A DNA stretch of 64,000 nt from Athripsodes cinereus (GCA_947579605.1 OX388329.1:30110693-30174692), one strand, 5' to 3'. Shown: positions 23,151 through 37,600, counted from the stretch's first letter. Notes: generated by a model from the letters alone, not told the origin. Numbers and translations: made by a program.

Positions 23151-23594
23151 AAATGTTAAACTGTTCACTTTATGTAGGTACAAATTACTCCGTGTAAGAG
23201 ATAATAAAAGCTTTTTTATATAACAAAAACACGTCAAACATCTACGTTTCACAACTTTAGAGCATCATATCGTTTGCAAATCAAATTCAAATAGGTAATC
23301 CCATTATAAATCTTATTTTTAGATATATATTATGTCTGTTTGTATGTAGTACCATGTGAATGAAACATAATTCATATTATGATATAATTTTAACCCAGCA
23401 TTGCTATGATTAATGTCAACGTAAAATATACACATTTTTTTAATTTTTTAATTCGCTCCACTAGACTAAGGTCTGTTCTGGGGCAATACAAAAAAAATAT
23501 AACTTTTTCATGTATACTTGAGTACAATAAATCAAAACAATTTAAAAAATATTAAAAATAGTACATCATATGTGCGTCAAAAATAAAAATAGAT

Positions 23595-23975
23595 CATCAT
23601 CTTCACTTATTTCATCAGCCTCCTCCATTCAGAGCGTCTATGTGCCAATCGCATTCCCTGTGCTCTGACGTTATTGTCATAGGAATGGTGTATTGTGAAA
23701 GAGGGACGCCCGAAGAACAGAGCTCTTTTTGGCCAACTATCATTGGGCATTCTCAGAGCACGACCCAGTCAGGCCCATCGTCTCTCCTGTATCACGGAGA
23801 TTACAGATCTCTGCTGGGTGCGTCGGCGCACAGCATCATTTGTGACATGTTCATACCATTTTACATCCAAAATCCTCCTTGCTGTATCTATATAATATTC
23901 AATTCGCTTTCTCAACCGTTTATCCAATTTATCCATATATATTTCCAAATAATTCAAACCCACTGACTTCATTTC
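23595..23975 (-). mobile_element. LINE group C fragment
   Basis: Minus-strand match to 47540-47868, e.g. RILDVKWYEHVTNDAVRRRT and a broken GHVLRMPNDSW region. Decayed. Confidence 0.75.
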
Positions 23976-23979
23976 ACAT

Positions 23980-25185
23980 TTTTGATATCGTACTTAATTA
24001 TACATATTTTTATATCGCATCGAATTTTTTAAGATTTTCTTGACGTCTTCGACAAACCTTTCAAATAATTGACAATCTGTTACTTTTACTGGTGTTACAC
24101 TGATTGCTCTACTCTTATTTTGTTTTAATCTTACTGTCTCGTATCTTTTTTTACTAATACTTTTATATACAATACTTAAAATGTTAAAGGCTCAGACTGA
24201 ATTTCTAAAATAAATAAAAACCTAATAGTAGTAAAAAAAAGCAACACCCTTCTACAAAATGGCAAAAGGAAACTTATAATACAACTCCAGACCTTTCATC
24301 TTGGTCATCCATTATTATTAGTCTCTGGATTGTTTGTCTGGTGAAGCTACTATAACAAACAAATTTGCATACATTATGAATCATTATGAACTGGCTCTAA
24401 TATTATTTTTTCATATTATTATAATCACCCACCTGCTGCTTGCTTTTCAAACATTATTCAAATTCGTATTAGGCACTCGTGTTGCTTTTCATTTCCTCAA
24501 TGTAATAATATGGATTATTTCATCACTTATATCATTTGAACGTATTACAGTACTAGGAAATTGTATGTAATTCAATGGCGTGCTTGCTAAACATGCGAAA
24601 ATCACCGCATGCCCGAAGTTTAAATTATAATTTACCATTAATCAAAAATCTAGATTGATTGCTTAAATGTATTGAAAATTGATGCCAAATGCATCTGTTG
24701 CAAGCTTTATATCAATGAAAAGCAAAGAGAAATTAATTAACCCTCAAATAAATTAAAATAGATTTGAATTTCCCGTTAAGCATACGTATTACGAACTTAA
24801 ATTTTAAAGAAATTATCATGACGCCTAAAACGACTTTTATCTCTTTTATTCCCATGTTACAATTTATATGGATAGTCTAGTATTGATACCTTTTTTTAAT
24901 TTTCTACACCAGGCACCTCTACCGACGGACGCCAAAAGTCGTTAATTTTCCAAGTGGAAGTATACAGTAGGTATGTGTTCTATAATATATACGATAGTTA
25001 GTGATATTAACGCACATACCAGTGTATTTACATAGATGTGGTGGTATAAGTTTTATACTCTACGAAATGCGTTGCATTCTCTTATAATTTGTATGTAGGT
25101 ATTAGTGCGCGCTTTTGATGTAATGTGTTCAAAAACAATATTATGTTTTATGATGTAGGTATGCATTCTTCTTCATCTTAAAGTG
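23980..25185. other. Intergenic, nothing recognised
   Basis: A 78-codon hydrophobic ORF at 24334 shows no family features and is probably chance in AT-rich DNA. Confidence 0.45.
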
Positions 25186-25189
25186 TGAG

Positions 25190-25345
25190 CATGTCAGGTC
25201 CCCCCGACGCTGGTTATCACCCTGGCGAAGGCTTCTCTGTCCTGTGCTAGCAGGAACAGCTCTTCCACCCTTCGGACTCTGATCCACTCTTGCATATTTC
25301 TCAGCCAGGACATCTGCCGCCTTCTCACAATGCAACTACTCTAAA
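25190..25345 (-). mobile_element. LINE group A 3' fragment
   Basis: CAGGTCCCCCCGACGCTGG, then TCTGTCCTGTGCTAGCAGGAACAG, matches (reverse complement) the tail at 49880-49985. Confidence 0.7.
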
Positions 25346-25404
25346 TTTTTCCCTTCAAAATTAGTTGGAGCAAACTATATTTCTCATTTCGAAATACATG
25401 ACGA

Positions 25405-25680
25405 AACTCCGAGACGACCGCTGCGCTCGGCCTCTTCTGCTGTCAACAAACTCGTGAAACCCAATATGGCGAACACCTCCAAATTTGCAGAAAGGAGCTT
25501 CAGAGCCGCCGCGCCATCCGCCTGGAACAGACTGCCCACAGATCTGAGGGTGAATCAGTCCACAACCACATTTAGAACCAAGCTGAAAACACTACTGTTC
25601 GGGAGAAGTCACGGCGCCCTTGAGATGGTCACGGATCATTAAACGGCGCCACATATAAATAGTCCGATTATTATTATTAT
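25405..25680 (+). mobile_element. CR1-like LINE 3' end
   Basis: Encodes VNKLVKPNMANTSKFAERSF, AAAPSAWNRLPTDLR and FRTKLKTLLFGR, the CR1 C-terminal signature, then a stop at 25640 and an ATT microsatellite tail (25660-25684). 5'-truncated. Confidence 0.8.
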
Positions 25681-25684
25681 TATT

Positions 25685-26305
25685 AAATATGCCATCTTCC
25701 TCATCTTTATATTGGACAACATCTCTTTATCTGTTCTAGGTATGCAATGGTCATGCTATTTTTTTTAATGAATTGAAGTCGTTGTCCATAATCAATATAT
25801 TGGGAATTAATGGAATATGGAGCAAATTTTGGTCAACATATATGAAGTTTGTAGCATTATTGAGTATGTATTTGGTGTCTGGATATCAATCGTAAAATTG
25901 CATGTAGCAATATAAAAAGCCAAGTACCGCCGCTGGATTGTACACATGTATATAGATACCTATATCTACATATACACACAAGGAGTATTTTTTCTTGAAA
26001 ATAATATATATTTAAGATAAGTCTCTATATTTGTGAAGAAATCCTTTTCAAGTTTTTTGTTGTTGTGATTAAGATTCGAGTACCTATCTAATAGAGAAAA
26101 ATCAAATAAGGTATTTGTTTATTAAGATATTTCTTATTACATAATTTATACCTAATTCAAACAGAATCATTCACTTGTATATTTGGCATTAAATTTTCTG
26201 TCTTGTACAAAGTAAATCGAAATAGTTTTGTAGACTTTTGACAAATAAATATAATGAAATAAAAGATGAACCTTTTTTTATTATCTTTTAATTCACATTA
26301 GCGCT
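25685..26305. other. Intergenic, nothing recognised
   Basis: AT-rich; no coding signal. Confidence 0.45.
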
Positions 26306-26311
26306 GAATTG

Positions 26312-26780
26312 TGTAACATTCCTTCCCATAGTCGGCAGATTTCAGTGACTCTCTCAGGGTTTGTCGTTGGGTAAAATTATTGTGGTGGTTGTATTAAGTA
26401 AACACTAGCATGATGTGGAACGATCAGTTTATTGAAGAAGAAAATGGTTACACAGTTTATGAATACTCAAAAACAATTCACATTTTTAATACTGAACTAC
26501 ATACAAATGCGACACTCACAGTATGTTGAAGAAGAGAAGAAAAATAGATTATTTTTATTGAGCGAGTTCCTCCGTTCTGCCTTGTAAGACGAACGGAGGG
26601 AAACTGCGGCAAAATGGCTGACTCCCGGAAAAGGATCAAGAAGAAGGAATCTGTTTTTATGATAATATCAAAAAGGTATTTTGATATCTCTGGATAGGGG
26701 GCCAGGGCTTTCACAGGATTTCGATAGATGGCAACACAAGTACCATTTTAACGATACCAAATTATAAGGTTCCCATGACA
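26312..26780 (-). repeat. LTR (left copy; 3' LTR of the minus-strand element)
   Basis: 469 bp, starts TGTAACATTCC and ends CCCATGACA on the plus strand. A 78-codon open frame inside is repeated exactly in the other LTR and is not a gene. Confidence 0.9.
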
Positions 26781-26838
26781 CCATCTCAAGTTGTCTTTTA
26801 AAGAAAAAAAATGAATAAAAAAAAGAAAAGTCTCAAAG

Positions 26839-26983
26839 TCAGTAATAAGAAGGATTCTACAGAACTAAGAGTGTCAAAGATAAGAAAGATTTTACAATAC
26901 TGTGAGTGTCAGAGATAAGAAAGGTTTTACAATACTGTGAGTGTCAGAGATAAGAAAGGTTTTACAATACTGTGAGTGTCAAA
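26839..26983. repeat. 35-bp tandem repeat inside LTR element
   Basis: About four units of GAGTGTCAGAGATAAGAAAG plus TTTTACAATACTGT. The last two are nearly identical and the first is diverged. Lies 60 bp inside the left LTR. Confidence 0.85.
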
Positions 26984-29900
26984 ACAAAGATACAAATTTT
27001 TCTAACAGACATTAGAAACAAATTCTTAACTAATCCTTACAAATAGACATGTCTCAAGCAAGCAAGGGACCAGGAAGATGCACCGACAGAACAGGTCGCG
27101 GAAACGGGATCGTAGACAATGTTCTCGCCATACTTCTAGGTAAACCTTTACATGCTTAAGACAAAACAAAAAAAATTAATTCTTTTTACATAATATAACA
27201 AAACCTTCAACAATTTTACAAACACTTTTCTTTACTCCAAGAGGAGGTATCCATTACAATTATATCTGATCTACCTCTATTATAAGGGCGGTAATCCTTT
27301 ACCCTATAGCATTTTTCTTTTGTGGAAACTTCCCACCAATTTCATACAGGCAAATGGTTAATATCAGGTACCAAACCTATCGCGCAGAGCTTCTCTAAGC
27401 GACCTGTATGAATTTTCTTTGTTTGAGCGTCCTCAAACCTCACTTGGACAATAAGCTTGTCGGGCATTAAAAAATTGATAATTACTAAAATAAATTTGAG
27501 TTAGAACTGATTGTATTAGGGTAGGACGATTAGTCATATCTCTATATCAGTCTAACCCAGGAGATGTACATGGAAGATGGCGAATCATCCAATGACTCCT
27601 TAACATTCATACTAGGCAAATAGAAATTACTGTAAGGGTACGCATTCCATACAGTAAAATTGCCGCAAAATGGCCAGCAGGTTCACACCATGTGAGAAAC
27701 CTTGCCATATGATTTATTTACAAAACCATGCACACTAGAAGTTGAAACACAACAAACTTATTTTAATTTGACTGATGCGACCTTGACCCTCAATTTAAGA
27801 TTTAGCATTAATGATTTGATAAACTACGGGAATTAGTGGTAGCCTTTCACGCACTTTCATACTTCATCATTTATCTGCAGTTTTTACTTGTATACTTCAT
27901 TCTTTCGTACCAAGCATTCATCGTCTGCCATAGGTCATTCATCAGTTACCACATAACTCGGTGATTCATGAGTTCACGTAAAATATAAGGAAAATTAACA
28001 AAAGAATTCGTATACTTGTGTATACTGGAGGGTCAAAATTACATCAGTTATACAGTACAAAATTCTTTAAAACTAACATGTTGTATGTCTTTTGTCTGCG
28101 ACAGTGGATGGGTTCAGATTATTGTGAACACGTTGCTACTGAAAACGGCTAGCATATGAGATGATAAAGGCAACTTCAGGCATCCACGGGCGCAAACAAA
28201 AAAAAGGTGATCAAACATACAAAAAATATTATTTAAGGGCGCCACAAAGTTCGAACAATTCAAAATTCTCACAGAAGCGGAACCTTGAAGAGCCTCTATG
28301 AGATTTCTTAACTAAATGTTTACAATAAGATGGGCTGCAAAAGTTACAAGTACTTGAAGAGTAGAAATACCAAATTTTTGACTATCAACAGTATTATAAT
28401 TTATTTTGCTTTAAAGAAGAAAGAAAGATAATTCCTTTGACATTACTATGACTGTAAATATAATTTCTTTTGTGAGTCTAACATTTTTACTACATACAAA
28501 ATTCACTATTAACATTGACCTGTGATGTATAGACATAGTTCTTTTTTATTCATTAAAATTGCAGCCCAAGAAAACATTACATTTTTACATAAATTCTTTA
28601 CATTACCAAAATTTCAAGTTTACATTGATGGATTTACATTCAGAATGAAATATAACAACAAAATTTTGGAGAAACAGAGACTTGATGAAACGAGGTGCCA
28701 ATTCTTTTTGAAAAATTACAGATGATTCAGACATTTTGAGATTCTAGCGTGGAATGATAATAGAATAATAAACGGTTCTTCTATATAAGTTGATCCTTAC
28801 ACAGGAGAAATAGAAAAATTGCACATGCAAAACGTTTTGAATTGACGATCTGAAAGAAAATTGGCAAATAATAATCAACAAGACAAAAGATTATACGTAC
28901 CAATATTCAGCGCTGGATAGATTGCGATGGACTTGCAGGAATTAAAAAAAATTCTTTAAAAGAGGAAAAAAAAATTTTTCCAAAACAAAAAAAGTTGAGA
29001 AACAGTGGACACCTTGGTTTGAAAATTGCTCTAGGAAAAATGGACTCCTACCAAGAATCCAAAAAAAAATTCCTCAAAGCAAAACAAATGTTAACAAAAA
29101 AAAGTTTGGCAACCTTTGTAACATCAAATCTCAACAGTTGGGAACCATTGGATACTAAAAAAAATTGTTTGGAAGTCTTGTCCTTTGATAAGACTCGAAA
29201 AAAAATCAATAACAATTATTTCTTTAAATTGTTAAAGTTTGGAAATCGCTGGAAAGTTTGACATTCCCTGGAAATATCGTAGACATAACATTACATACAT
29301 TACATATCATATAATTAACAATTCCAGCATATGAGTAAAGAATTATTGGTAATTATTCAAATTTGTTTTGTTAAGCCTCTTCCAGCAATATTGAGGTCTA
29401 TGATCATTTCACTTCAAACCATACATAAATACATCTACAGCCTGCGTGACACGCACGCTAGGTAGGTACAAGTACAATGAATTTAAATTTGATTTCTTTA
29501 CTCTTGAGTATATTCAATCAGACATAGAAAAAACTTTACTTGGACTATTTCACAAACTGGACATTTATAAATTTACAACTCTTACTTTGTAGATCCTTCA
29601 GTGTAGAATCTTACATCAACAAGCAAATAATTCCGCAAATAATTGTAAAATGATCTTAGCTAGTATCACTTGAATTTATGCAAAATTGAAACTGGAATTT
29701 TTACAATCTCTTTGGCACAAAAGGCAAAGCATGGAACAACATGTAAAAAACTGTATCTATAGTAGGTATATAAAATATTTCAGTACAAAATGAACACAAC
29801 AACACCATATTTTTCCATAAAAACCTGTGTAGTAGTCAGACGAATAAGGTTGTCTATTACTAGTGAAGGAAGCATTTATTTCCTCATCCTCAAAACCATC

Positions 29901-30777
29901 AAGCATCAAGGGTTCTCTGTGTAGATAAAGAAGGCCTCGAAGAAACGTCAGATCTAGATGACAAAACATGGGACATCCTTCTATTGGAGGTCAGGAACCG
30001 TCAAGGAAGAAAATTCCGTCATGGACAACCTTCGTAGTGGTGGTAGCAGGCTTCTTAAGGGATTGTAACGTTGGAGATCTTCATCTCATCAGAAGGAAAT
30101 TATCTGGACGTCTTAGGAAAGTTTGGAGTATCTGTTCACAATCTTGTCAATTTCTTGTTGTATTTATTTCTTAAATTCTCCATTCATTAACAATATCTGA
30201 TCGTACTTGCAATATATCGGGTTTCTTTTTGAAGATCATAAATGTATCTCGCATATATTTATTATTAAATCGTTTTTATTTTTAACACTGTTTATAATTC
30301 AAATAAATAGACTCGTTCATTCTTTCTTTGTTGATGTAACGGTTTTTTTTCCTTATTATATGAGTTTTTTTTGAGGGCGCGCAAATGTATCACGCACTTA
30401 ATTATTTATTAATTCTCACTTATTTATTTATTAAAATGTTTTTTTTTTTTTTTTTATTTATAGCACTGTTTATTTAAATCGATTTTTCACTGAAGCACCA
30501 TCGTAGTCCTTATTGGTCATGCGGTGAAATTTTTTTGAAGAGCAAAACGACAGTTGCACAGTCTTGTTGCGAAGGAGGGAAAATTTCAACTGTTTTTGAT
30601 CGAACATTCTAGAGAAGTGTGTGTGTGTGTTGGTGATACATGGAAACATGGGTGGGTCACGTGATACGTAACGAACTTATCTACGCACTATTTAATGTTA
30701 TCATTTATGCACTGTTAAATTCACTCAAAACACAACAAAACACCACAATATTTAGGCATCACGTTGGAGCGCCAATC

Positions 30778-31246
30778 TGTAACATTCCTTCCCATAGTCG
30801 GCAGATTTCAGTGACTCTCTCAGGGTTTGTCGTTGGGTAAAATTATTGTGGTGGTTGTATTAAGTAAACACTAGCATGATGTGGAACGATCAGTTTATTG
30901 AAGAAGAAAATGGTTACACAGTTTATGAATACTCAAAAACAATTCACATTTTTAATACTGAACTACATACAAATGCGACACTCACAGTATGTTGAAGAAG
31001 AGAAGAAAAATAGATTATTTTTATTGAGCGAGTTCCTCCGTTCTGCCTTGTAAGACGAACGGAGGGAAACTGCGGCAAAATGGCTGACTCCCGGAAAAGG
31101 ATCAAGAAGAAGGAATCTGTTTTTATGATAATATCAAAAAGGTATTTTGATATCTCTGGATAGGGGGCCAGGGCTTTCACAGGATTTCGATAGATGGCAA
31201 CACAAGTACCATTTTAACGATACCAAATTATAAGGTTCCCATGACA
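30778..31246 (-). repeat. LTR (right copy; 5' LTR of the minus-strand element)
   Basis: Identical partner of 26312-26780; TSD ATTG follows at 31247. Confidence 0.9.
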
Positions 31247-31384
31247 ATTGCTTTGAGAAAAAACAAACGAAAATTCAGACAAATGCTTTCCACCTCGTAC
31301 AGGCGAGAACAGCTGATAATCCTTTGTTATATTTTGTAATCATATTAGAGGACACATTATTAGTAAGTGGCCATCGTCCAGAAT

Positions 31385-31650
31385 TGTTCCACATTCACGC
31401 AATGTGTCGAACATGTCAAAAATGCTGATGCACAATTTCATTCTGGTACCGTCACTTATCTATGGAAGCGAAACTTTGACATGGTTGTAGAAAGTGGAAT
31501 AAATGTTGAGAGGATGTAATCGCTGAGAAGAATGGTTGGTAAAACATTGCGTGATAGAGTGAGGAATGAGAATATTAGAAGAATGAACAAAGACAAGAGG
31601 AGTGTTGTGGATAGAATGCGTGTAAATTAATAACAATGGTTTGGACATTT
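31385..31650 (+). mobile_element. LINE group D fragment, decayed
   Basis: GTACCGTCACTTATCTATGGAAGCGAAAC, then GAAGAATGGTTGGTAAAACATTGCGTGATAGAG, matches (in pieces) the 58702 copy. Several stops. Confidence 0.75.
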
Positions 31651-31689
31651 ATTTATTATTTACTTTATTCCTCACTGTACATTGATGAT

Positions 31690-31865
31690 GATGATGATGA
31701 TTTTGGATGATTTTATTTTATTTATGACGCCGTTTTACAGTCTCTAGACCGTCTCAAGGGCGCCAGTGAAGAGTTTAGTTTTTAATTTGCCTCTGAAGCT
31801 AGTGACCGTCTGACCATCTCTCAGCAGCACCGGTAGGCGATTCCACATAATTGGTTACAATATTT
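31690..31865 (-). mobile_element. CR1-like LINE 3' end
   Basis: The minus strand reads RLPVLLRDGQTVTSFRGKLK, then TKLFTGALETV and a stop, like 25560-25640. The tail is GAT/ATC repeats at 31683-31715. Confidence 0.65.
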
Positions 31866-32153
31866 CAAATTAATACAAAGTATCATAAAAATATCAGTTA
31901 TACAATTCAATGTACAGAAAGCAAGTTTATCGCTAGAATGCGATGTCTACCAACTAACCTGGAAGTTAAGAAGACATTATTATTATTATAAAACAACACC
32001 CTGCACTGAGACCATAACAGCTTTTGGCCAAGGCGGTCTCAGCAGGAAAAATGAAAAAACAAAGAAATTCCAAGTCAAGAAAAAAAAAAGATATCATCAA
32101 AAAGAGACAATCAAAGGAGAATTTCTATCCTGGCGATAAAGTCATTGTATGTT

Positions 32154-34645
32154 ATTGATACGATTTCGTCCACTAGGACGATCGCATCCTTCATTATACA
32201 AAATTATCAAAAAGGAAATATCCAATATTATATAAGAAAAGAATTTACATTATTTATACATAAGAAAAGTATATAATTTGGCTCGTAACCCCCAGCTTCG
32301 CTACATACATTTTGCAATGTACATAAGCGAAACACATAGAAAATTAATTATATTATAGAGAAAGTATATAAAGATATTTGCAAGTAAAACAGATTAATAT
32401 TGGCTCAAGTTCATGTCTAGGGATGATTCTACTTGGTCTGTACAAGAGGAATGCATTGTGTGTGGGTGTGTACATATTTCAATTATACATGTTATACTTA
32501 CGTAAAGTTCAGAGAATTCTTTATCCTTTGGTTTCATCATTTTCTTATGGTCATCATATCATTATAGAATACTTAGGTAATTTATGCAATAATGTTTCTT
32601 CTGTTAGCACAATTTATATTGCAAAGATTCTACTTATATCTTTCCTTGAATAGAATTATAGATATATATCTCCAAGTAAACAATAAAAAATTATATCAAG
32701 TGGAACAAAGATTATCATAAGTACATCAGACCTTTCCAAGAAAGTGGATATATTATTTCCATCAGTGGAGCCATTCCTTTAACTCTTTGTTGCTTTCATA
32801 GTAAAATAATAGGGTCTTTCATCCATTGGTTGATCAAGGAATTGAACCTTTGTGACATAACTTCTCCAAGTATAGCTAGGTTATTGGAAGATTATATACA
32901 AGGAGGCGGAGAGATGTACTTTAGTATTATTAAGAGTATTGAATCTACTGGTGGGTATACAAAATGAATTTCAACAGAAAGATATCGGATGGTAAGTGAT
33001 TTACATTTATTGTGTAAACATATACATTACATAACAAGACAGTTATTTTCAAAGTAAATTTGTAGGGAATAACATTCCGTTCAATATACAAAGTTATGAA
33101 AGTTATACCATATTCGGACTGAGACAATAAAACACACAATGGTAATTATCAAATACACCATCCTTGGTATTACAATATAAATCAATACCTGGTTTATCAA
33201 GTGATTTATAAATATTTAATTGGAATCATTCATTCTTCATTCAAACTCAAAATCTTAAATTATTACACAAAGGAAATTAATATATAGATAGTTCAACGAT
33301 TATATGAACTTAGTTATGAAAAAATTATCAATATATATACATCATATACAGTAGTAATATAGTCACTTACAGATAGACTGGCGATCAGGATAAGAATAAC
33401 ACAAAGACAAGTATGTTATTGTTAACGTATTCTGCACTCATAGACGGAAGACGGCAGGATCGTGAAAGAAACATACTCTGATGCTACTATGGCGGTCGCT
33501 GGTTATACTCAAAGACGTACAGGGGTGTGGTGGTGTCAGAATCTGATAGATCCTGTCCTCAAGACGGAAGAGATCACTACTTCTCAAGAGACATGGGATA
33601 TCTTATACGTTCTTACAATATCCTCAGTGTAAAAGGCAGAAGGCGTCACTATTTCAATATTCCTTTCAGAAATACTCAGCTAGTCTTTTAATCACTCTTT
33701 TGACAAGGGTATGGACCGGAGAAGTTACTAGAGTATTACCCAGTTCACATTGTAATGCGAGTTATATCGGTAAATCACCGCTACGCGATATACTGACTAT
33801 CCGAGGTGAAGCTGTACACGCTGAAGATTTAGGAACACATTCGCAATTTCAATCAAATTCACAATACTGGGAAAGTAGAAAGAACAGTTTATGTGATTGT
33901 TCATGATTCCTAACATAGAATATTTGTTCAGAAACAATGGATTATCTAATTTCACACGGTTATGAATAATGGCGGCAACAGCAAAAACCACGCCCAAAAC
34001 CAACATATATTATTATACTCAAAACTTCCAAATATTATCATTATCACCATTAGAATCGTAGTCTATATATATCTCAAATATAATATAAGCTTGTCTATAA
34101 CATTATTCTGTTTATTAATTACTATTAATTATTAATCGTTATTATTGTTCTTTGATATTGGCGGTATGATTGGTCGCGCACGTAAAACTAACACAGATAT
34201 TTAAAGTACATTATTAACGACACACAATAAGAATTGTTTTACGTACAACAGAGGGCAACACACTTGTTTATCACATTACGAAGTTAAGTACTATTACATA
34301 ATTATTGTTAGTATTATTATTGTGTCGGAGTTACGCACATCGCTATTCGCGACTAAGGCGGGAAGGGACAAACCCTTCTTTCGTCCAACCTATGCCATGG
34401 TTTGCGGGTAACTGAATTTACTTGCAAGCGACGCGAGGAGGAACAGGCACGTTTAACGGTTATTCTTCAAGGGAATGAGAATCATACGATGTGGTGCCGT
34501 GTGCAGATCGAAGCATCAGCCAGTCACGTGTTCTTTGTAACGTACAATTATTATTATTATTACGGAAGACTCACAGACAACAAATGACTGTAGGAACATT
34601 AGCCAGTATGAACTTCTCCGCAGCGATTATTTAATGCGTAGCATT
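32154..34645 (-). repeat. LTR, left copy (3' LTR of the minus-strand element)
   Basis: 2492 bp, plus-strand ends ATTGATACG and GTAGCATT. Differs from the right copy mainly at 32690 (TATATCAAGTGG versus a TAGTAG run). Confidence 0.9.
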
Positions 34646-37600
34646 CTCCCTTTCGGCCCCTCTTGAAAATTTGAAGAGAAACGACAAATTTTCAAGTTCC
34701 TCAATTATACAAAAAAAAGTTGAGAACTACTACAAAAAAAAAAGTTGAGAACCACTGGTTATATGAAAAGATTGAATACCACTGGTCATATAAAAGTTGA
34801 GCACCACTGGTTACATAAAAAGTTGAGAACCATTGGATACATAAGCAACTATATAGGTACCCAATTACAGACAAACAATTCAAAAAATGGTAGCTTATAT
34901 ACTATTACAATGTTTCTTACATCCTATAGCCCGTTCAATTATTATTATTAAACACTCGCGGTAAATTGCCCATAGTCAAAATAGATGCGAACTGTTTTCA
35001 GATTTTGACTTACACTTCTTAGTAATAACACAAAATTCACTTTAGTTGTTTTAGTACGGGGCTCCTAACAAAAGTTTGAGAGCTACAATCATAACAATAT
35101 AATAGTACATAGAGGTGTGCATATATATATATATATAGACATGTGCATATGTGCATGTATATGAAAAACACAGGTTATGAAAACAACAACTTTAAACATT
35201 TTACAATACAACCTTATAAGAAACTCAGGATCTGTATTACGTTACAATATACGGTTCGTTCTACATTGGCGATAAAATTCTATCTTTCAATTTCTCAATA
35301 TACGTACGTTTCATTAATGGATTCATTTACTACGATCGACGACAAGTTAATATTTTAAACATGACAAACATATAAAACAAAAGTTACATACTTAAGAAGT
35401 TGGTTTACATCATTTTCGATTCCGGTTACATGTATCCAACAAGGGAAAAGCAACATAAAGGAATTTAAATAGATATAAACAATTTTGTATAGATGGAATT
35501 AGAGATACCACATTTACGCTTCATTTTACCCATTAAGCTTAATAGCACTCATATACAAGTGATTTCATGTACCATGTACCATACAAAGATATTGGCAAAG
35601 CACAGAAAGAAATCATACATAATAAGGACATATACATATTAGAAAAACAATTTACACGCAGACATGACATAATGGTACATCACGACGACTGCAATCACAT
35701 TTACAGTAACCGATATTCATTATTGGCGTCAAATCCTTCTACGCATATTACATAGTCACAGTTCTCACACAGAGACAGATTTCTCACATAGAGATAATCT
35801 CAGAGGGAGCTACCCTCACACAGGCTTAATACATGACAAATACATTGAACAACTTTCGATCTTTGCTACACAATATACAAGTTACAAGTTCAATAAATTC
35901 TTTACATACATCATTATTCAAATTCAACATTTACTTCTTCATACAGGGCTCACCTTTCATAAACAGATTCATACATCATCTTTATTCACTAACATACAAT
36001 TAATCAAAATTATCCCATTGAATATCTGCAGCCAACATTCCACTACAGGTTTTATTCTGTGTCCTTCATAAGCCATTCCGTTCAATGTCAAAATGTTCTA
36101 TCACATTTTCCAATGTATTCAAGCAACATAAACAAATTTTCCACAAAGTCACAAAATTATTCAATTTAACAAGGATATACTACATCCAAACATTTCCAAT
36201 TACAATTCATAAGAGATTACTACGTGTCCTACACGGAATTAAACGTCATATAAACTCAAACTTCAAAATAATAGGCATGAACGATTAGCAATCACATTGT
36301 CTACATTCATCAAAAAGAGCATTACGATTTATCTTTCACACATCCAGATAACATCGTCTCTATATTGATTACACAAAAAGGTCACAAAAAAGTATTTAAA
36401 CACATCTCTCCTATCACGGCTTTACATATTACATAAACATAACTCATTTTTTTATCAAAGAGCGTTCGTTAGTTTACCTTAACGGAATAATTCACTAATC
36501 GGACTCAGTTCTCAAATAAACAAGGCATAGGTTACTTCAATATTTCACGATGGTAATAAGCCGCAAAAGTCACATTATTACATTTCAAGAAAATTAATTA
36601 CTTCACAAAGATAACACATTCCGAACACAAAGGGTTAATATTCAACAAAAAAAATCTAGATCGTTACATGGTTACTTCTTTAATTTCAAAAAAAAATTTA
36701 CAAAACATCATTCTACTATTTACGTTAATGTCAAAATTTTCAACGATGGTCATCAAAGGGTTAACTGTTTCTTAACTAAATTAAAAATTCAGTTACAGTT
36801 CACAACTTGACATTAAAAAAATTCAATTACTATTTACAAAGGGTTAACAAATTCGGTCATGTTTCACTAAGGGTTAAGTGTATTTATTTTTTTTTTTAAT
36901 TTCGTGAACGGTCGTGAAGGTTTAACATAATTTATTTCGATTTATTTTTAACTTTAATTTTCTTAAAACAAAAATATTTGTTTAATATTATTCATCATTA
37001 TTATTTCGTCACATCACTACGTACGCACATTTATATTCTTATCAAAACTCTACTACGCATAATTTTACACAACAACGATCATTTAATATTATTTCTCCAA
37101 GAGTTCAATAAGGATATTTATTCCAAATACAACATTTTACTGTTTCAAAAAATTTAATTCAATTTAATATTTAACATCGATTTTTACTCTCATCGTTTGA
37201 AAATGAATTTACTATTAAAATAACATTATTGTTTACCGGCAAAGTTCTTTGTACACTTTGGTTTACTATACACAAACAGCATGGGTACATATTATTTCGT
37301 TTCATTCAAATAATATTTCGTTCTACCAATACTCTGGACTTCCGTTTCGCGCGTGAATATTTCTATTACATTGTTGCGGTAGGTCTGTACGCTGTCTCTC
37401 TTTCGCTTGCGACGTATAGGTACATACTATACGTTGCATAGATATGTATACTGCGGTATAATAATATTATCGGTCTAATATTACAGTATATCTATTCGTA
37501 CGGCGTTCGCACACGCGATGTATTATAAATACACACTATATCTTCATTATATTATGTAGGTCGACTCTCGATGTTCTGTTCACCGCTTATAACAATACTT

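Larger units (their letters stand above)
26312..31246 (-). mobile_element. LTR retrotransposon, gene-less, minus strand
   Basis: Two 469-bp LTRs (26312-26780 and 30778-31246), identical by eye, with TG..CA ends and a 4-bp target duplication ATTG (26308-26311, 31247-31250). Read on the minus strand, the sequence inside the right LTR has TTGGCGCTCCAACGTGAT, a plausible diverged primer-binding site, which sets orientation. The 4.0 kb interior has only short ORFs and no recognisable gag, protease, RT or integrase. Identical LTRs imply recent insertion, so it was probably moved by a relative's proteins. Confidence 0.85.

Noticed and set aside
24334..24570. Hydrophobic 78-codon ORF as a membrane protein
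   Set aside because: AT-rich DNA readily encodes Phe/Ile/Leu runs; no other support.
26478..26714. 78-codon ORF duplicated exactly at 30944
   Set aside because: It lies inside the LTRs, so the repetition comes from the LTR pair.
32378..32653. 91-codon ORF repeated at 38174
   Set aside because: LTR sequence of the 2.5 kb-LTR element, not a gene.
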